Assembly: GCA_903857685.1 (NCBI GenBank)
Contig: CAIOFO010000033.1
Span: forward strand, 59,417-123,416
Direction: 5' to 3'
DNA length: 64,000 nt
From: an uncultured Alphaproteobacteria bacterium
Lineage (GTDB): Bacteria; Pseudomonadota; Alphaproteobacteria; Micropepsales; Micropepsaceae
Positions 40,374 through 50,218 of the stretch are shown here, one piece after another; the first letter of the stretch is position 1; each line of letters opens with the position of its first letter. The notes under the pieces are model-generated. The model had not been told where the DNA came from and searched no databases. It saw nothing but the letters and a program-made list of their open reading frames with translations. The translations under genes and the position numbers were made by a program.

Positions 40374-41582
40374 TTATTCGGCGCCCGCGCCAGCCGGCGC
40401 CTGCGGTTCCGGTGACGGTTTTACCACATCGCCAGCCACCAGCGAGTCAGGCGGATTATCAATCACCTGATCGGCGGTGGTAAGGCCTGTTGCCTCAACC
40501 GCATTGCCCAAATCGGTGCGGATGGTGATCGGCTTGAACTTGACATGATTGCCGCCATCCACGGTGGCCACCATCATGCCTTCATCGCGGAACATCAACG
40601 CGGTCGCGGGTATCCGCAGCACGCCCCCCGCGGCAGGAAACTTGAAATGCATGCTGGCGTAATCGCCGGGCTTGATGGCGCCGCCGGCATTGTCCGTCTG
40701 GAACTGCAGCAGCTGGGTGCCGCTGCTGGAAGCCACCGCGCCGGCCGAGGCGGCCAGCGTGGCCGTAAATGTCTTGCCGGGATATTCGGGAACATTGAAA
40801 TCCACCGTCATGCCCGGCTTGATTGCCGCCAGATATATCTGCGGCACATGCACATAGATGCGCAGCTTGGTGAGATCGGTGACGGTAAAGAGCGGTGTGG
40901 CGGAGGCCGTGCCCACCACCACCAGATTGCCCACATCGATGGATCGGCTGGTGACCACGCCGCCGAACGGCGCCTTGATGCGGGTATATTCCAGGTTGAT
41001 GGCGGCGGTCTGCACCGCAGCCTGGTCCGAGGCGACAATGCCTGCATCGGCGTTGACAGTGGTCTGCTGCGCGGACAGCGCCTGGTTCGAGATCGCATTC
41101 TGCTGCGCCAGCGCCTGATAGCGCGACAGGTCAACCCGGGCATTGGCCAGGGTGGCGCTATCGCGCGCCAGCTGGCCCCGTGCCTGCGCCAGCGCCGCTT
41201 CATAGCTGCGCGGATCAATCTGCGCCAGCAGATCGCCTGTCTTCACGGTGGCGCCGATATCGGCATACCATTTCTGCACCGTGCCGGAGACCTGGGCATA
41301 GATCGGTGAATTGGTGAAAGCCTGAACGTCACCGGCCAGGTCGAGTTTGCCGCCGGCCTTTGTGCCCTTGAGCGTGATGATCTGCACACTCGGCACCGCC
41401 TGCTCTTCGGTCCAGTTCTGGGTCCTGGTGCCGGAATAAAAGCGCAGGCCAAGGCCCGCAACCACGATCACACCGGCCACGCACAGCGCCACAATGCCGT
41501 AGTATTTCAGCCGCGGCGGCGTGGAATGGCGCAGGATGTCCGGCTCCATATGGGGTTCGGAATGGTGAGACTTGTCAGGCAT
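40374..41582 (-). CDS. RND efflux periplasmic adaptor
   Basis: A 402-residue membrane-fusion protein. N-terminal anchor: YYGIVALCVAGVIVVAGLGL. Lipoyl-like halves at IYAQVSGTVQKWYADIGATVKTGD and YTRIKAPFGGVVTSRSIDVG flank a coiled-coil hairpin (LARDSATLANARVDLSRYQA region), followed by a beta-barrel (IYVHVPQIYLAAIKPGMTVD) and a membrane-proximal domain. It starts 8 bp inside the end of the permease gene. Gene order is permease then adaptor, the reverse of the mdtABC-like operon. No outer-membrane channel gene is present. Confidence 0.91.
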   Translation of the reverse strand: MPDKSHHSEPHMEPDILRHSTPPRLKYYGIVALCVAGVIVVAGLGLRFYSGTRTQNWTEEQAVPSVQIITLKGTKAGGKLDLAGDVQAFTNSPIYAQVSGTVQKWYADIGATVKTGDLLAQIDPRSYEAALAQARGQLARDSATLANARVDLSRYQALAQQNAISNQALSAQQTTVNADAGIVASDQAAVQTAAINLEYTRIKAPFGGVVTSRSIDVGNLVVVGTASATPLFTVTDLTKLRIYVHVPQIYLAAIKPGMTVDFNVPEYPGKTFTATLAASAGAVASSSGTQLLQFQTDNAGGAIKPGDYASMHFKFPAAGGVLRIPATALMFRDEGMMVATVDGGNHVKFKPITIRTDLGNAVEATGLTTADQVIDNPPDSLVAGDVVKPSPEPQAPAGAGAE

Positions 41583-44500
41583 AAACTTCTCCGGAATTCA
41601 CGCCGGCATGCGGCATTGGCTGGGCATGGGCCTTGCCGCGGCCGTGAACAATGCTGAATACCACCGGCACGAACATCAACGTGGCGCAGGTGGCGAATAT
41701 CAGGCCGCCGATCACGGCGCGGCCCAGCGGCGCATTCTGTTCGCCGCCTTCCCCCAGGCCCAGCGCCATCGGCGCCATGCCGATGATCATCGCCAGCGCC
41801 GTCATCAAGACGGGGCGGAAACGGGTGAAGCCGGCCTCGACGGCGGCGCGGATGGGGTCGCCGGTGGCGGCCAGGCGTTCGCGCGCGAAGCTCACCACCA
41901 GGATCGAATTGGCCGTGGCCACGCCCATGCACATGATGGCGCCAGTCAGGGCCGGCACCGACAGGGTCGTGCCGGTGGAAAACAGCATCCAGACAATGCC
42001 GGCCAGCGCCGCGGGCAAGGCGGTGATGATGACGAACGGATCAAGCCAGGACTGGAAATTGACCACGATCAGCAGATAAATCAGCACGATGGCGCCGGCC
42101 AGGCCCAGGAACAGGCCTGTGAAAGCCGTGTTCATGGTCACGCTCTGGCCGCGCAGGGTCAGGGTCGAGCCGCGCGGCAGGAATTTTCTGTTCTGGTCCA
42201 TGATTTTCTGCACGTCCCTGGAAACGCCGGCGAGGTCGCGGTCCTGAATGGTGGCGTACAAGTCAATGGTCGGCTGCACGTTATACTCGGTGACGACCGC
42301 GGGGGTCGGTGAGCGGGTGAAGCGACCCAGCGCGCCCAGCACTTGCGGGCTGCTGCTGCCGCTCACCGGCAGATTTTGCAGCGCCGTCAGGTTGTCCACG
42401 GCATATTCCGGGATCTGGGTGACCATGCCATAGGACACGTTGTTCTTGGGGTTCAGCCAGAAATTCGGCGCGGTCTGGCCGGTTCCGGCCAGCGCGGTGG
42501 CCAGCGCGGTGGTGACATTCTGCTCGGTCAATCCCACCTGGGCGATGCGGGCGCGATCGGCCTCGAAGCGCAGTTCCGGTTCGCTATTGGCCTGCTGCAT
42601 GCGCGGGTCGGCGATGCCCGATACATGGCGCAGCTGACGCAGCAGCATATTGCTGAAGGCTGCGGTCTTGTTCCGGTCCGCGCCGGTAACCTGCACATCA
42701 ATCGGCGCTGGCGAACCGAAGTTCAGGATCTGGCTGACAATGTCGGCGGGCGGAAAGGAAAAGGTCACGGCAGGAAAATCACGCGGCAGCTTTTCGCGCA
42801 ACTGCCGCATATAATCGGCGGTGGGGCTGTGGCCGTCCTTGAGCGTAATCAGGATATCGCCGTCGCCGGTGCCGATGGTGCCGGAATTGTTATAAGTCAG
42901 GTTGGTCGGGCTGGTGGAAAGACCGATATTGTCGATGATCGTGTCCACCTCGCGGGCGGGAATGACGGTGCGGACATCGTCTTCGATGCGGGCAAATTCC
43001 GGCAGCGTGTGTTCGATGCGGGTGCCGGCGGGCAGGCGGGCATGCAGCACCATCTGGCCGGCATCTATGGTGGGAAAGAAATTCGAGCCCAGAAACGGCA
43101 CCAGGCCGAACGACACCAGCACCAGGGCCAGGAACGCAGTGACGAACAGGCGGCGGCGCACCATCGCCAGCGCCAGCAGGTTGCGATAGCCCTCGCGGGC
43201 GCGGCCGAAGCTGCGCTCGAACTTTATCTGCATCAGGGAAAAAGCGTGGCTGCCTTCGCTCCGGTGCGAGCCGGCGGCATGCGGCCTCAGCAAATACATC
43301 GCCATGGTCGGCACCAGGGTGCGCGACAGGATGAAGGATGCGATCATGGCAAAGGTCACGCTCATCGCCATCGGTACGAACAAATATCCGGCAACGCCCT
43401 TCAAGGCGAACATCGGTACGAACACGATGCAGATGCAGAGCAGCGAAACAAAGGCCGGCTGCACGATCTGGCGGGCGCCGTCCAGGATGGCGGTCTTGAC
43501 GTCCTTGCCGTGTTCCAGATGCCAGTTGATATTTTCGATGGTGACGGTGGCATCGTCCACAAGTATGCCCACCGCCAGCGCCAGCCCGCCCAATGTCATG
43601 ATGTTCAGGGTCTGGCCGGTCGCCCACAGCCCCGCCAGCGCCGCCATCACCGACAGCGGGATGGAAATGGCGATGATCACCGTGGAACGCCAGCTGCCCA
43701 GGAACAGCAGGATCATCAGGCTGGTCAGCGCCGCGGCGATAATGCCTTCGCGCGCCACGCCGTTGACCGCCGCCTTGACGAAAATGGACTGGTCGTCGAG
43801 CAGGTTGATCTTGAGCGCGGGCGGCATCTGTTCGCGCAGCAGCGGCATCATGTCCTTGACGCCCTGCACCACATTCAGGGTCGAGGCATTGCCATGCTTG
43901 AAGATGCTGCTGAGCACGGCGCGGCTGTTATTGACATGCACCACATTGTTCTGTGGCGCTGTGCCGTCCCGCACATGGGCAATATCGCGCATGGTGATGG
44001 TGGCGCCGCCCACGGTCTTGACCGGCAGATTGTTCATCTGCTCGATCGAGCCGCTCGCGTCATTGAGCTGAATGGGATACTGGAAGGTACCGATCTTGAC
44101 GGCACCTGCGGGAATGATCTGGTTCTGGCTGGTGAGCGCAGCCTGGACATCGCCGGCGGAAAGCCCACGCGCCTGCATGGCATTGGAATTCAGGTCAAAG
44201 CTGATCTGGCGATTCTTGCCGCCGAAGGGCAGAGCCAGCGACAGGCCCGGCACCGTGACCAGACGCGGGCGCACGAAATTCTGCGCCAGGTCCAGCACCT
44301 CGGACTCCGACAGCACCGTGCTGGAATAGGCCACCTGCAGCACCGCGACATTGGCGGCGCTATAGTCAATGATGTTGGGCGGCTGGGTGCCGGCCGGCAT
44401 GTTGCGGATGGTCTGCGGCCCCACGGCGGACAGCTGCGCCTGGGCCAGGCGGATATCGGCGTTTGGCTGGAAGAAAATCTTGACCATGCCGACGCCGGCC

Positions 44501-44760
44501 AGCGACTGGCTTTCGACATGCTCGATATCGTCAACCGAAGTGGTCATTTGGCGTTCAAACGGCGTGATGATGCGGCCCAGCACCTCGGCCGGGGGCAATC
44601 CGCCATAGCCAAATATCACGCTGATCACCGGGATATTGATGCTGGGGAAGATGTCGGTCGGCATGTTGAGGACCGCCAGCGGCCCCGAAATCGTGATCAG
44701 GATTGCGAGCACGATGAAGGTAAGCGGCCGCTCCAGAGCGACACGGACGATCCACATCAT
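41575..44760 (-). CDS. RND efflux permease
   Basis: A 1061-residue RND pump. TM1 near RPLTFIVLAILITISGPLAV, then IFPSINIPVISVIFGYGGLP opening the first periplasmic loop. The relay aspartates are present in VGILVDDATVTIENINWHLE. In TM10 the motif reads MCMGVATANSILVVSFARER, so the lysine of AcrB-type pumps is Ala; this pattern recurs in a subfamily of RND pumps and need not mean loss of function. It starts the operon permease-adaptor-FKBP and is divergent from the Rrf2 gene. Substrate unknown. Confidence 0.92.
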   Translation of the reverse strand: MMWIVRVALERPLTFIVLAILITISGPLAVLNMPTDIFPSINIPVISVIFGYGGLPPAEVLGRIITPFERQMTTSVDDIEHVESQSLAGVGMVKIFFQPNADIRLAQAQLSAVGPQTIRNMPAGTQPPNIIDYSAANVAVLQVAYSSTVLSESEVLDLAQNFVRPRLVTVPGLSLALPFGGKNRQISFDLNSNAMQARGLSAGDVQAALTSQNQIIPAGAVKIGTFQYPIQLNDASGSIEQMNNLPVKTVGGATITMRDIAHVRDGTAPQNNVVHVNNSRAVLSSIFKHGNASTLNVVQGVKDMMPLLREQMPPALKINLLDDQSIFVKAAVNGVAREGIIAAALTSLMILLFLGSWRSTVIIAISIPLSVMAALAGLWATGQTLNIMTLGGLALAVGILVDDATVTIENINWHLEHGKDVKTAILDGARQIVQPAFVSLLCICIVFVPMFALKGVAGYLFVPMAMSVTFAMIASFILSRTLVPTMAMYLLRPHAAGSHRSEGSHAFSLMQIKFERSFGRAREGYRNLLALAMVRRRLFVTAFLALVLVSFGLVPFLGSNFFPTIDAGQMVLHARLPAGTRIEHTLPEFARIEDDVRTVIPAREVDTIIDNIGLSTSPTNLTYNNSGTIGTGDGDILITLKDGHSPTADYMRQLREKLPRDFPAVTFSFPPADIVSQILNFGSPAPIDVQVTGADRNKTAAFSNMLLRQLRHVSGIADPRMQQANSEPELRFEADRARIAQVGLTEQNVTTALATALAGTGQTAPNFWLNPKNNVSYGMVTQIPEYAVDNLTALQNLPVSGSSSPQVLGALGRFTRSPTPAVVTEYNVQPTIDLYATIQDRDLAGVSRDVQKIMDQNRKFLPRGSTLTLRGQSVTMNTAFTGLFLGLAGAIVLIYLLIVVNFQSWLDPFVIITALPAALAGIVWMLFSTGTTLSVPALTGAIMCMGVATANSILVVSFARERLAATGDPIRAAVEAGFTRFRPVLMTALAMIIGMAPMALGLGEGGEQNAPLGRAVIGGLIFATCATLMFVPVVFSIVHGRGKAHAQPMPHAGVNSGEVYA

Positions 44761-44832
44761 GGGGTCGTCAACTCCGAACGTTCAGGGCTCATGGCGTGAT
44801 CTTCAATTGGTTGGGAGCCTGGGCCGCGCCGG

Positions 44833-44901
44833 GACACCTTGCACTGCCGCATAATACTGCAAATCAACGGGCTTGCATTCCTTCAATGGTCGCAAGGTGT
44901 C
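44833..44901. promoter_or_regulatory. Long-spaced 10-bp inverted repeat upstream of RND operon
   Basis: GACACCTTGC (44833-44842) and its exact reverse complement GCAAGGTGTC (44892-44901) flank 49 bp in the divergent region between the RND permease (ATG 44760) and the Rrf2 gene (ATG 45004). Paired operator half-sites or an RNA stem in the permease leader are both possible. Confidence 0.4.
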
Positions 44902-44969
44902 GCCGGGAAATATACATATATCACAATGACTTATTCACAGCCCGGCAAGCGTCCGCCCACGATTTAAAG

Positions 44970-44994
44970 TATACTCTATCGGATTAATAGTATA
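44970..44994. promoter_or_regulatory. AT-rich dyad just upstream of the Rrf2 gene
   Basis: TATACT (44970-44975) and AGTATA (44989-44994) form a perfect dyad with a 13-bp spacer, ending 9 bp before the ATG. Rrf2-family regulators often bind AT-rich dyads of about this size at their own promoters, so this is a candidate autoregulatory operator. TATACT could also serve as a -10 element. Confidence 0.5.
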
Positions 44995-45003
44995 AGAAGC
45001 GGC

Positions 45004-45438
45004 ATGCTGTCTCAGAAATCACGCTATGCGTTGAAAGCCCTGCTGGTGCTGGCGTCGCGCGGCGATACCGATCCCATGCAGATATCGGACATTGCCGAAA
45101 CCGCCGGTGTGCCGCGCAAATTCCTCGAACAGATTCTTCTGGAACTGAAAAAGCCCGGCATTGTGCGCAGCCATCGCGGCCGGCTGGGCGGCTATTCCCT
45201 GGGCCGCCCCGCCAAGGACATCAGTTTCGCCGATGTGCTCAGGGTCACCGATGGGCCCCTGGCGCTCAGCCCCTGTGTCAGCGTCATGGCCTATCGCAAG
45301 TGTGACGACTGCTTTGACGAGGCCGTCTGCGGCATCCGCAAGGCGCTGATGGCGGCGCGCGATGCCACCGCCGAAGTGCTGGAATCGCGCAGCCTGGCCG
45401 CCGCCGCGGCCCAGATGCGCCGTTCCGGGGCGCTCTAG
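45004..45438 (+). CDS. Rrf2-family transcriptional regulator
   Basis: A 144-residue winged-helix regulator: MLSQKSRYALKALLVLA and ISDIAETAGVPRKFLEQILL are the canonical HTH, followed by RGRLGGYSLGRPAKDISFADVLR, the wing. Cysteines at 91, 100, 103 and 109 (CVSVMAYRKC, DDCFDEAVC) fit the region where IscR and NsrR bind an Fe-S cluster, though spacing differs from IscR. Related Rrf2 proteins (CymR, CysR) control sulfur assimilation. It precedes a porin and sulfate-type ABC transporter on the same strand, which supports a sulfur- or redox-sensing role. The alternative is control of the divergent RND operon. Confidence 0.92.
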   Translation: MLSQKSRYALKALLVLASRGDTDPMQISDIAETAGVPRKFLEQILLELKKPGIVRSHRGRLGGYSLGRPAKDISFADVLRVTDGPLALSPCVSVMAYRKCDDCFDEAVCGIRKALMAARDATAEVLESRSLAAAAAQMRRSGAL

Positions 45439-45510
45439 ACAAACTCCAGTTATTTTTTGTGAAATAGCCGATGGGCGCCTTGAACCGGCTCGTTTTCCCC
45501 GTTTGGCGCG

Positions 45511-45588
45511 TTATGCGGTCACTGCACACAGGGCCTGCCTGCTTTTATCACCTAAATCTATATTGACACACTAGGGATTATGCGGTCA
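45511..45588. promoter_or_regulatory. Direct repeat upstream of porin gene
   Basis: The 11-mer TTATGCGGTCA occurs at 45511-45521 and 45578-45588, 67 bp apart, in the 179-bp gap before the porin. A TTGACA hexamer lies at 45563-45568 but without a good -10 at 17 bp. Possible regulator sites; weak evidence. Confidence 0.35.
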
Positions 45589-45617
45589 TTTCGCGCCAAC
45601 AGCAGGGGATTGCCAAT

Positions 45618-47363
45618 ATGCACACTGGACTTCGCACCATTTTACTTTCCGGCGCCGCCATCATGGCGCTTTCCTCGGCCGCGATTGCCGCGCCGAAAGA
45701 CGACACCAACGCCCGGATCGAGGCGTTGCAACAGTCTGTCGCCAATCTCAACGCCCAATTGCAGCAGTTGAAGTTCGATCAGGCCACGGCCGCGGCCACC
45801 AATGATTCCAGCGCCGCGCTGACCGACCTGAAACGCAGCACCTCCGATCAATATGTGGATCTCAGCAGCCAGATCACCGCTGCGACCACCGGCCAGAACA
45901 AGGCCAGCGTGGATAATGGCCGCCTGCAAATCGCATCGGCCGATGGCCGTTTCAGTGCCGCGCTGCGCGTGACCGCTCAGGAAGATAACGGCTATTACAG
46001 CCAAAGCCATGCCGCGACGCTGCTGCCGGCTGCTTATGGCCCTGATCTCGGCAGCGGCGCGAATTTCCGGCGCATGTATTTTGGCCTGCAAGGCAAGGTG
46101 TTCGGCGACTGGTCTTACAATATCAATTTCGATTTCGGCGGCAGTGGCGGCACCGAAACGCCCGGCCATATCCAGTCGGTCTATATCGAGTATGACGGCC
46201 TGGCACCCTGGGCTTTTCGCATCGGCGCCTTCCCGCCACCCGCAAATCTCGAAGATGGCACTGCGTCGGGCGAAACCATCTTTTTGGAGCGCAATTCGCC
46301 CTCCGACCTGCAGCGCAATTTGGCCGGCGGTGACGGCCGCGACGCCATTTCGATTCTCTATACCGGGCAGACGGTGTTCGGGGCGCTCTCCTACACCGGC
46401 AACAAGATCGGCGACGGCGCCAAGGCCCTGGCGGCCGCCGGCGCGACGGCTGCGCCCAATTTCGACGAGCAGCAGGGGCTGGTCGGCCGGCTCTCCTGGC
46501 TGCCGGTTTCAACTGCCGACCTCCATTGGCTGGTCGGCGTCAACGGCACTTATGTGATCAAGCCGCCGGATGCCATCATCAACGGCGCGGCGGATCTTTC
46601 CACCACGCCGGGCGGCACCGCCCGCAACAGCATCGCCTTGTCCGATCCGCCGGAAATCACCGTCGATTCCAACGGCATCGCGCTGACAAGCACAGGAGCG
46701 CTCCCCGCAAGCCACCTCGCCCAATGGGGCGTCGAGACGGCAGGCAATTGGGGCAGCTTTTACGGCCAGGCCGGCTATTACGGCATCCATGTCACCCGCA
46801 CCCCGATGGCCTTCGCCCAATTCACCGCCCCGGGCGTTTCCAACACCGCCATCGTTAATCCCAGCAATGACAATTTCAGCGCCTGGTACGTCCAGGGCAC
46901 CTGGATCCTGACTGGTGAAAGCCGCGGCTACAATACCGCCACCGGCGCCTTCACGCCGCCCAAGGTGGCCCATCCCTTCGGCTTTGGCCCGAATGGCGGC
47001 GGCGGCGCCTGGGAGCTGGCCCTGCGCTACAGCGATACCAACCTCAACGATCACATCAACGACCCCGCCAGCATCGTGACTGCGGCGTCGGGAACGTCGC
47101 GCACCTATGACTTTTACAACACCGTGCGCGGCGGCGATCAGCGCATCGTCACGGCGGGCATCAACTGGTACGCAAACAACGCGGTACGGTTTGCTCTGGA
47201 CTACCAATTGATCCAGGACAGCAGACTGCAATCGGGGTCTTCGCCGAACCCGCTCACCGGCATCACCGCCGCCGGCACGGCCCTCACTGCGCCCGCGATC
47301 CCCGGCGTCAACGGTGGGCAAAATCTTTCAACAGTCGCGCTTCGCGCCCAGCTGTCTTTTTAG
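45618..47363 (+). CDS. Porin, OprO/OprP (phosphate-selective) family
   Basis: A 581-residue outer-membrane porin. The signal peptide ends near AAIAAP. A short coiled-coil ([20 protein letters not shown]) follows, as in trimeric OprO/P porins, and then a 16-18-strand barrel region with [20 protein letters not shown] and [20 protein letters not shown], typical of the family. The C-terminus ...VALRAQLSF ends in Phe, the BAM signal. Members of this family pass anions such as phosphate or pyrophosphate. With a sulfate-type binding protein 20 bp downstream, entry of sulfate or a related oxyanion is likely here. Probable operon with the transporter. Confidence 0.87.
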   Translation: MHTGLRTILLSGAAIMALSSAAIAAPKDDTNARIEALQQSVANLNAQLQQLKFDQATAAATNDSSAALTDLKRSTSDQYVDLSSQITAATTGQNKASVDNGRLQIASADGRFSAALRVTAQEDNGYYSQSHAATLLPAAYGPDLGSGANFRRMYFGLQGKVFGDWSYNINFDFGGSGGTETPGHIQSVYIEYDGLAPWAFRIGAFPPPANLEDGTASGETIFLERNSPSDLQRNLAGGDGRDAISILYTGQTVFGALSYTGNKIGDGAKALAAAGATAAPNFDEQQGLVGRLSWLPVSTADLHWLVGVNGTYVIKPPDAIINGAADLSTTPGGTARNSIALSDPPEITVDSNGIALTSTGALPASHLAQWGVETAGNWGSFYGQAGYYGIHVTRTPMAFAQFTAPGVSNTAIVNPSNDNFSAWYVQGTWILTGESRGYNTATGAFTPPKVAHPFGFGPNGGGGAWELALRYSDTNLNDHINDPASIVTAASGTSRTYDFYNTVRGGDQRIVTAGINWYANNAVRFALDYQLIQDSRLQSGSSPNPLTGITAAGTALTAPAIPGVNGGQNLSTVALRAQLSF

Positions 47364-47383
47364 CAGACAATAACGGAGCCATC

Positions 47384-48385
47384 ATGAAACGCATTCTCTC
47401 TCTTCTGGCCGCGGCGGCGATTTTCGCCACGACCAGCGCGCAAGCGGCCGACATCACGCTGCTCAATGCCAGCTACGATCCCACCCGCGAGCTTTACAAG
47501 GATCTGGGTGACGGCTTTGCCGCCCAGTGGAAAGCCAAGACCGGCGACACGGTCACGCTCAACACGTCCAACGGCGGATCGGGCGCCCAGGCCCGCGCCG
47601 TGATTGACGGGCTGCAGGCCGATATCGTCACCTTGGCGCTGGCCGCGGATATCGACGCCATCGCCAAGACCGCCAAGCTGCTGCCCGATGACTGGCAGAA
47701 AAAATTGCCGGAAGCGTCCGTGCCCTACACCTCGACCATCGTGTTCCTGGTGCGCAAGGGCAATCCCTGGAAAATCAAGGACTGGCCGGATCTGGTCAAG
47801 CCGGGCATCCAAGTGGTGACGCCCAATCCCAAGACCTCGGGCGGCGCGCGCTGGGCCTATCTGGCGGCTTGGGCCTATGCCGAGAAGGCGCCTGGCGGCA
47901 ATGCCGGCAAGGCCAAGGAGTATGTCGCCAATCTTTACCACCATGTCCCGGTGCTGGATTCGGGCGCCCGCGGTTCGACCATCACCTTCACCAAGCGCGG
48001 CATCGGCGACGTTCTGCTGTCCTGGGAAAACGAAGCCCAACTGGCTCTGAAGGAATCGCCCGGCCAGTATGACGTGATCTATCCTTCGCGCTCGATCCTG
48101 GCCGAACCGCCGGTGGCGCTGGTGGACAAGAATGTCGATCGCCACAAGACCCGCGCCGTGGCGGAAGCCTTCCTGAACTATCTTTACACCCCGGAAGCGC
48201 AGTTGATCGAAGCCAAGGATTTCTACCGTCCTCGCGATCCGGTGGCAGCCGCCAAGTACAAGAGCCAGTTCCCCAATATCCCGCTGGCCACGGTGGAAAG
48301 CGATTTCGGCGGCTGGGAAAAGGCGCAGTCCACCCATTTCGCCGATGGCGGGGTATTCGACCAGATCTACCAGCCCGGCAAATAG
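47384..48385 (+). CDS. sbp: Sulfate/thiosulfate ABC transporter, periplasmic binding protein
   Basis: A 333-residue exported protein; signal peptide [21 protein letters not shown]. Sulfate-binding family motifs: [60 protein letters not shown] and [20 protein letters not shown]. In Sbp/CysP the oxyanion is bound by main-chain amides and serines in these regions. It feeds the CysT-CysW-CysA importer encoded directly downstream. The Sbp (sulfate) and CysP (thiosulfate) types cannot be distinguished with certainty. Confidence 0.94.
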   Translation: MKRILSLLAAAAIFATTSAQAADITLLNASYDPTRELYKDLGDGFAAQWKAKTGDTVTLNTSNGGSGAQARAVIDGLQADIVTLALAADIDAIAKTAKLLPDDWQKKLPEASVPYTSTIVFLVRKGNPWKIKDWPDLVKPGIQVVTPNPKTSGGARWAYLAAWAYAEKAPGGNAGKAKEYVANLYHHVPVLDSGARGSTITFTKRGIGDVLLSWENEAQLALKESPGQYDVIYPSRSILAEPPVALVDKNVDRHKTRAVAEAFLNYLYTPEAQLIEAKDFYRPRDPVAAAKYKSQFPNIPLATVESDFGGWEKAQSTHFADGGVFDQIYQPGK

Positions 48386-48511
48386 CTTTTTGTTCCCTGA
48401 ACTTGCCGAAGCCGGCCCCAAAAGGCCAGTTTCGGATTTTCTTTGGCCTTGTGCGGCCGCATCGGAGTCCGGCAATCTCGCCCGCTGGCGGCCTCTATAA
48501 CGGATCGTGAA

Positions 48512-49363
48512 ATGAGCGCCTTTGGCCTCGCTTTGACACCGATGAAGCTTCGCCAGCGGCGGGTGCTGCCCGGATTCGGGCTGTCGCTGGGCTTCACGGT
48601 TTTCTACCTCACCGTCATTGTCCTCATTCCGCTAATGGCGCTGGTCATCCGGCCATTCGCACTGGGCTTTGGCGGCTTCTGGACGGAGATTTCCACCCCG
48701 CGGGTCTTGGCCTCGCTGCGCCTGTCCTTCGGCATGGCGGCATTGGCGGCGGTGATCGACAGTTTCTTCGGCCTGATTATCGCCTGGGTGCTGGTGCGCT
48801 ATCGCTTTGCGGGCAAGGGATTGCTGGACGCGCTTATTGACCTTCCCTTTGCCCTGCCGACGGCGGTGGCGGGCATCGCGCTTTCCACGCTTTACGCGCC
48901 GAATGGCTGGATCGGAGCGATCCTGATCGCGCATGGCATCCGCATCGCCTACACGCCCTGGGGCGTGCTGGTGGCAATGACCTTTATCGGTCTGCCTTTC
49001 ACGGTCAGGACCCTGCAGCCGGTGATGAGCGAACAGTCCCAGGATGTCGAGGAAGTCGCCGCCACCCTGGGCGCGACCCGCCTCCAGACCATTTTCCGGG
49101 TGGTGGTGCCCATGCTGCTGCCCACCTTGCTGACCGGCACCGCCATGGCCTTTGCCCGGGGGGCGGGGGAATATGGTTCGATCATATTTTTGGCCGGCAA
49201 TCTTCCGATGGTCAGCGAGATCGCGCCGCTGCTGATCATCACCAAGCTGGAAGAATATGATTATGCCGGCGCGGCGGCTATTGGCGTGGTGATGCTGGCG
49301 GCCGCCTTTGTCATGCTGCTGGCGCTGAATGCCTTGCAGGCCTGGGCGGCGAGGCGGCGATGA
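48512..49363 (+). CDS. cysT: Sulfate ABC transporter permease CysT (CysU)
   Basis: A 283-residue inner-membrane permease with about six helices. The family loop contacting the ATPase is [39 protein letters not shown] and [18 protein letters not shown] are typical of CysT. ATG at 48512 ([17 protein letters not shown]) has a weak ribosome-binding site; the 126 bp after the binding-protein gene include a small hairpin with arms AAGGCCA (48422-48428) and TGGCCTT (48444-48450). The gene overlaps cysW by 4 bp. Confidence 0.94.
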   Translation: MSAFGLALTPMKLRQRRVLPGFGLSLGFTVFYLTVIVLIPLMALVIRPFALGFGGFWTEISTPRVLASLRLSFGMAALAAVIDSFFGLIIAWVLVRYRFAGKGLLDALIDLPFALPTAVAGIALSTLYAPNGWIGAILIAHGIRIAYTPWGVLVAMTFIGLPFTVRTLQPVMSEQSQDVEEVAATLGATRLQTIFRVVVPMLLPTLLTGTAMAFARGAGEYGSIIFLAGNLPMVSEIAPLLIITKLEEYDYAGAAAIGVVMLAAAFVMLLALNALQAWAARRR

Positions 49364-50211
49364 GCGGCAAATTCCAGAATCCCACCCAGGACCCCCTACT
49401 GCTGCGCATTTTTCTCAGCCTGGTGGCGATCGGTTTTGTCGCCCTGTTCCTGGTGCTGCCGCTGCTGATCGTGTTCAAGGAAGCGCTGGCGGACGGCCTG
49501 GGCAAGGCCTTCGCGGCGATCATCGAGCCCGATGCCTTATCCGCGGTGAAGTTATCGCTGCTGGCCGCCGGCATCGCGGTGCCGCTCAACACGGTGTTCG
49601 GCATCAGCGCCGCCTGGGCCGTCGCCAAGCATGATTTTTCCGGTAAGACCATCCTGGTGACACTGATAGACCTGCCTTTCTCGGTGTCGCCGGTGGTATC
49701 GGGCCTGATCTATGTCCTGGTGTTCGGCCTGCAGGGCTGGTTCGGTTCCTATCTGCTCGACCATGACATCCATATTCTTTTCGCGCTGCCCGGCATCGTG
49801 CTGGCCACCATTTTTGTCACGTTTCCCTTCGTGGCGCGCGAGCTGATTCCGCTGATGGTGGATCAGGGCCGCGACGAAGAGGAAGCGGCAATATCCCTGG
49901 GGGCGTCCGGCTTCTCCACTTTCTGCCGGGTGACCTTGCCCAATATCAAATGGGGCCTGCTCTACGCGGTGCTGCTGTGCAACGCCCGCGCCCTGGGCGA
50001 ATTCGGCGCCGTGTCGGTGGTGTCCGGACATATCCGCGGCCAGACCAACACCATGCCGCTGCATGTCGAACTGCTTTACAACAATTACGATTATGTCGGG
50101 GCCTTCGCCGTCGCCGCGCTGCTGGCGCTGCTGGCGCTGCTGACCCTGGTCTTCAAAACCATTCTGGAATGGCGCTATGCGGACGAACTGGCCGCCATGC
50201 ACCGTCACTGA
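49360..50211 (+). CDS. cysW: Sulfate ABC transporter permease CysW
   Basis: A 283-residue permease, partner of CysT. Motifs: [54 protein letters not shown] (ATPase-contact loop) and [20 protein letters not shown] followed by TNTMPL. The latter [11 protein letters not shown] is diagnostic of CysW. Together with CysT it forms the channel. Start overlaps cysT by 4 bp; stop lies 7 bp before the cysA start. Confidence 0.95.
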   Translation: MSGKFQNPTQDPLLLRIFLSLVAIGFVALFLVLPLLIVFKEALADGLGKAFAAIIEPDALSAVKLSLLAAGIAVPLNTVFGISAAWAVAKHDFSGKTILVTLIDLPFSVSPVVSGLIYVLVFGLQGWFGSYLLDHDIHILFALPGIVLATIFVTFPFVARELIPLMVDQGRDEEEAAISLGASGFSTFCRVTLPNIKWGLLYAVLLCNARALGEFGAVSVVSGHIRGQTNTMPLHVELLYNNYDYVGAFAVAALLALLALLTLVFKTILEWRYADELAAMHRH

Positions 50212-50218
50212 GGCCACC

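Noticed and set aside
48422..48450. Hairpin between sbp and cysT as a terminator
   Set aside because: The 7-bp stem has a long 15-base loop and no U-tract, and the genes clearly belong to one functional unit; at most it trims expression of the downstream genes.
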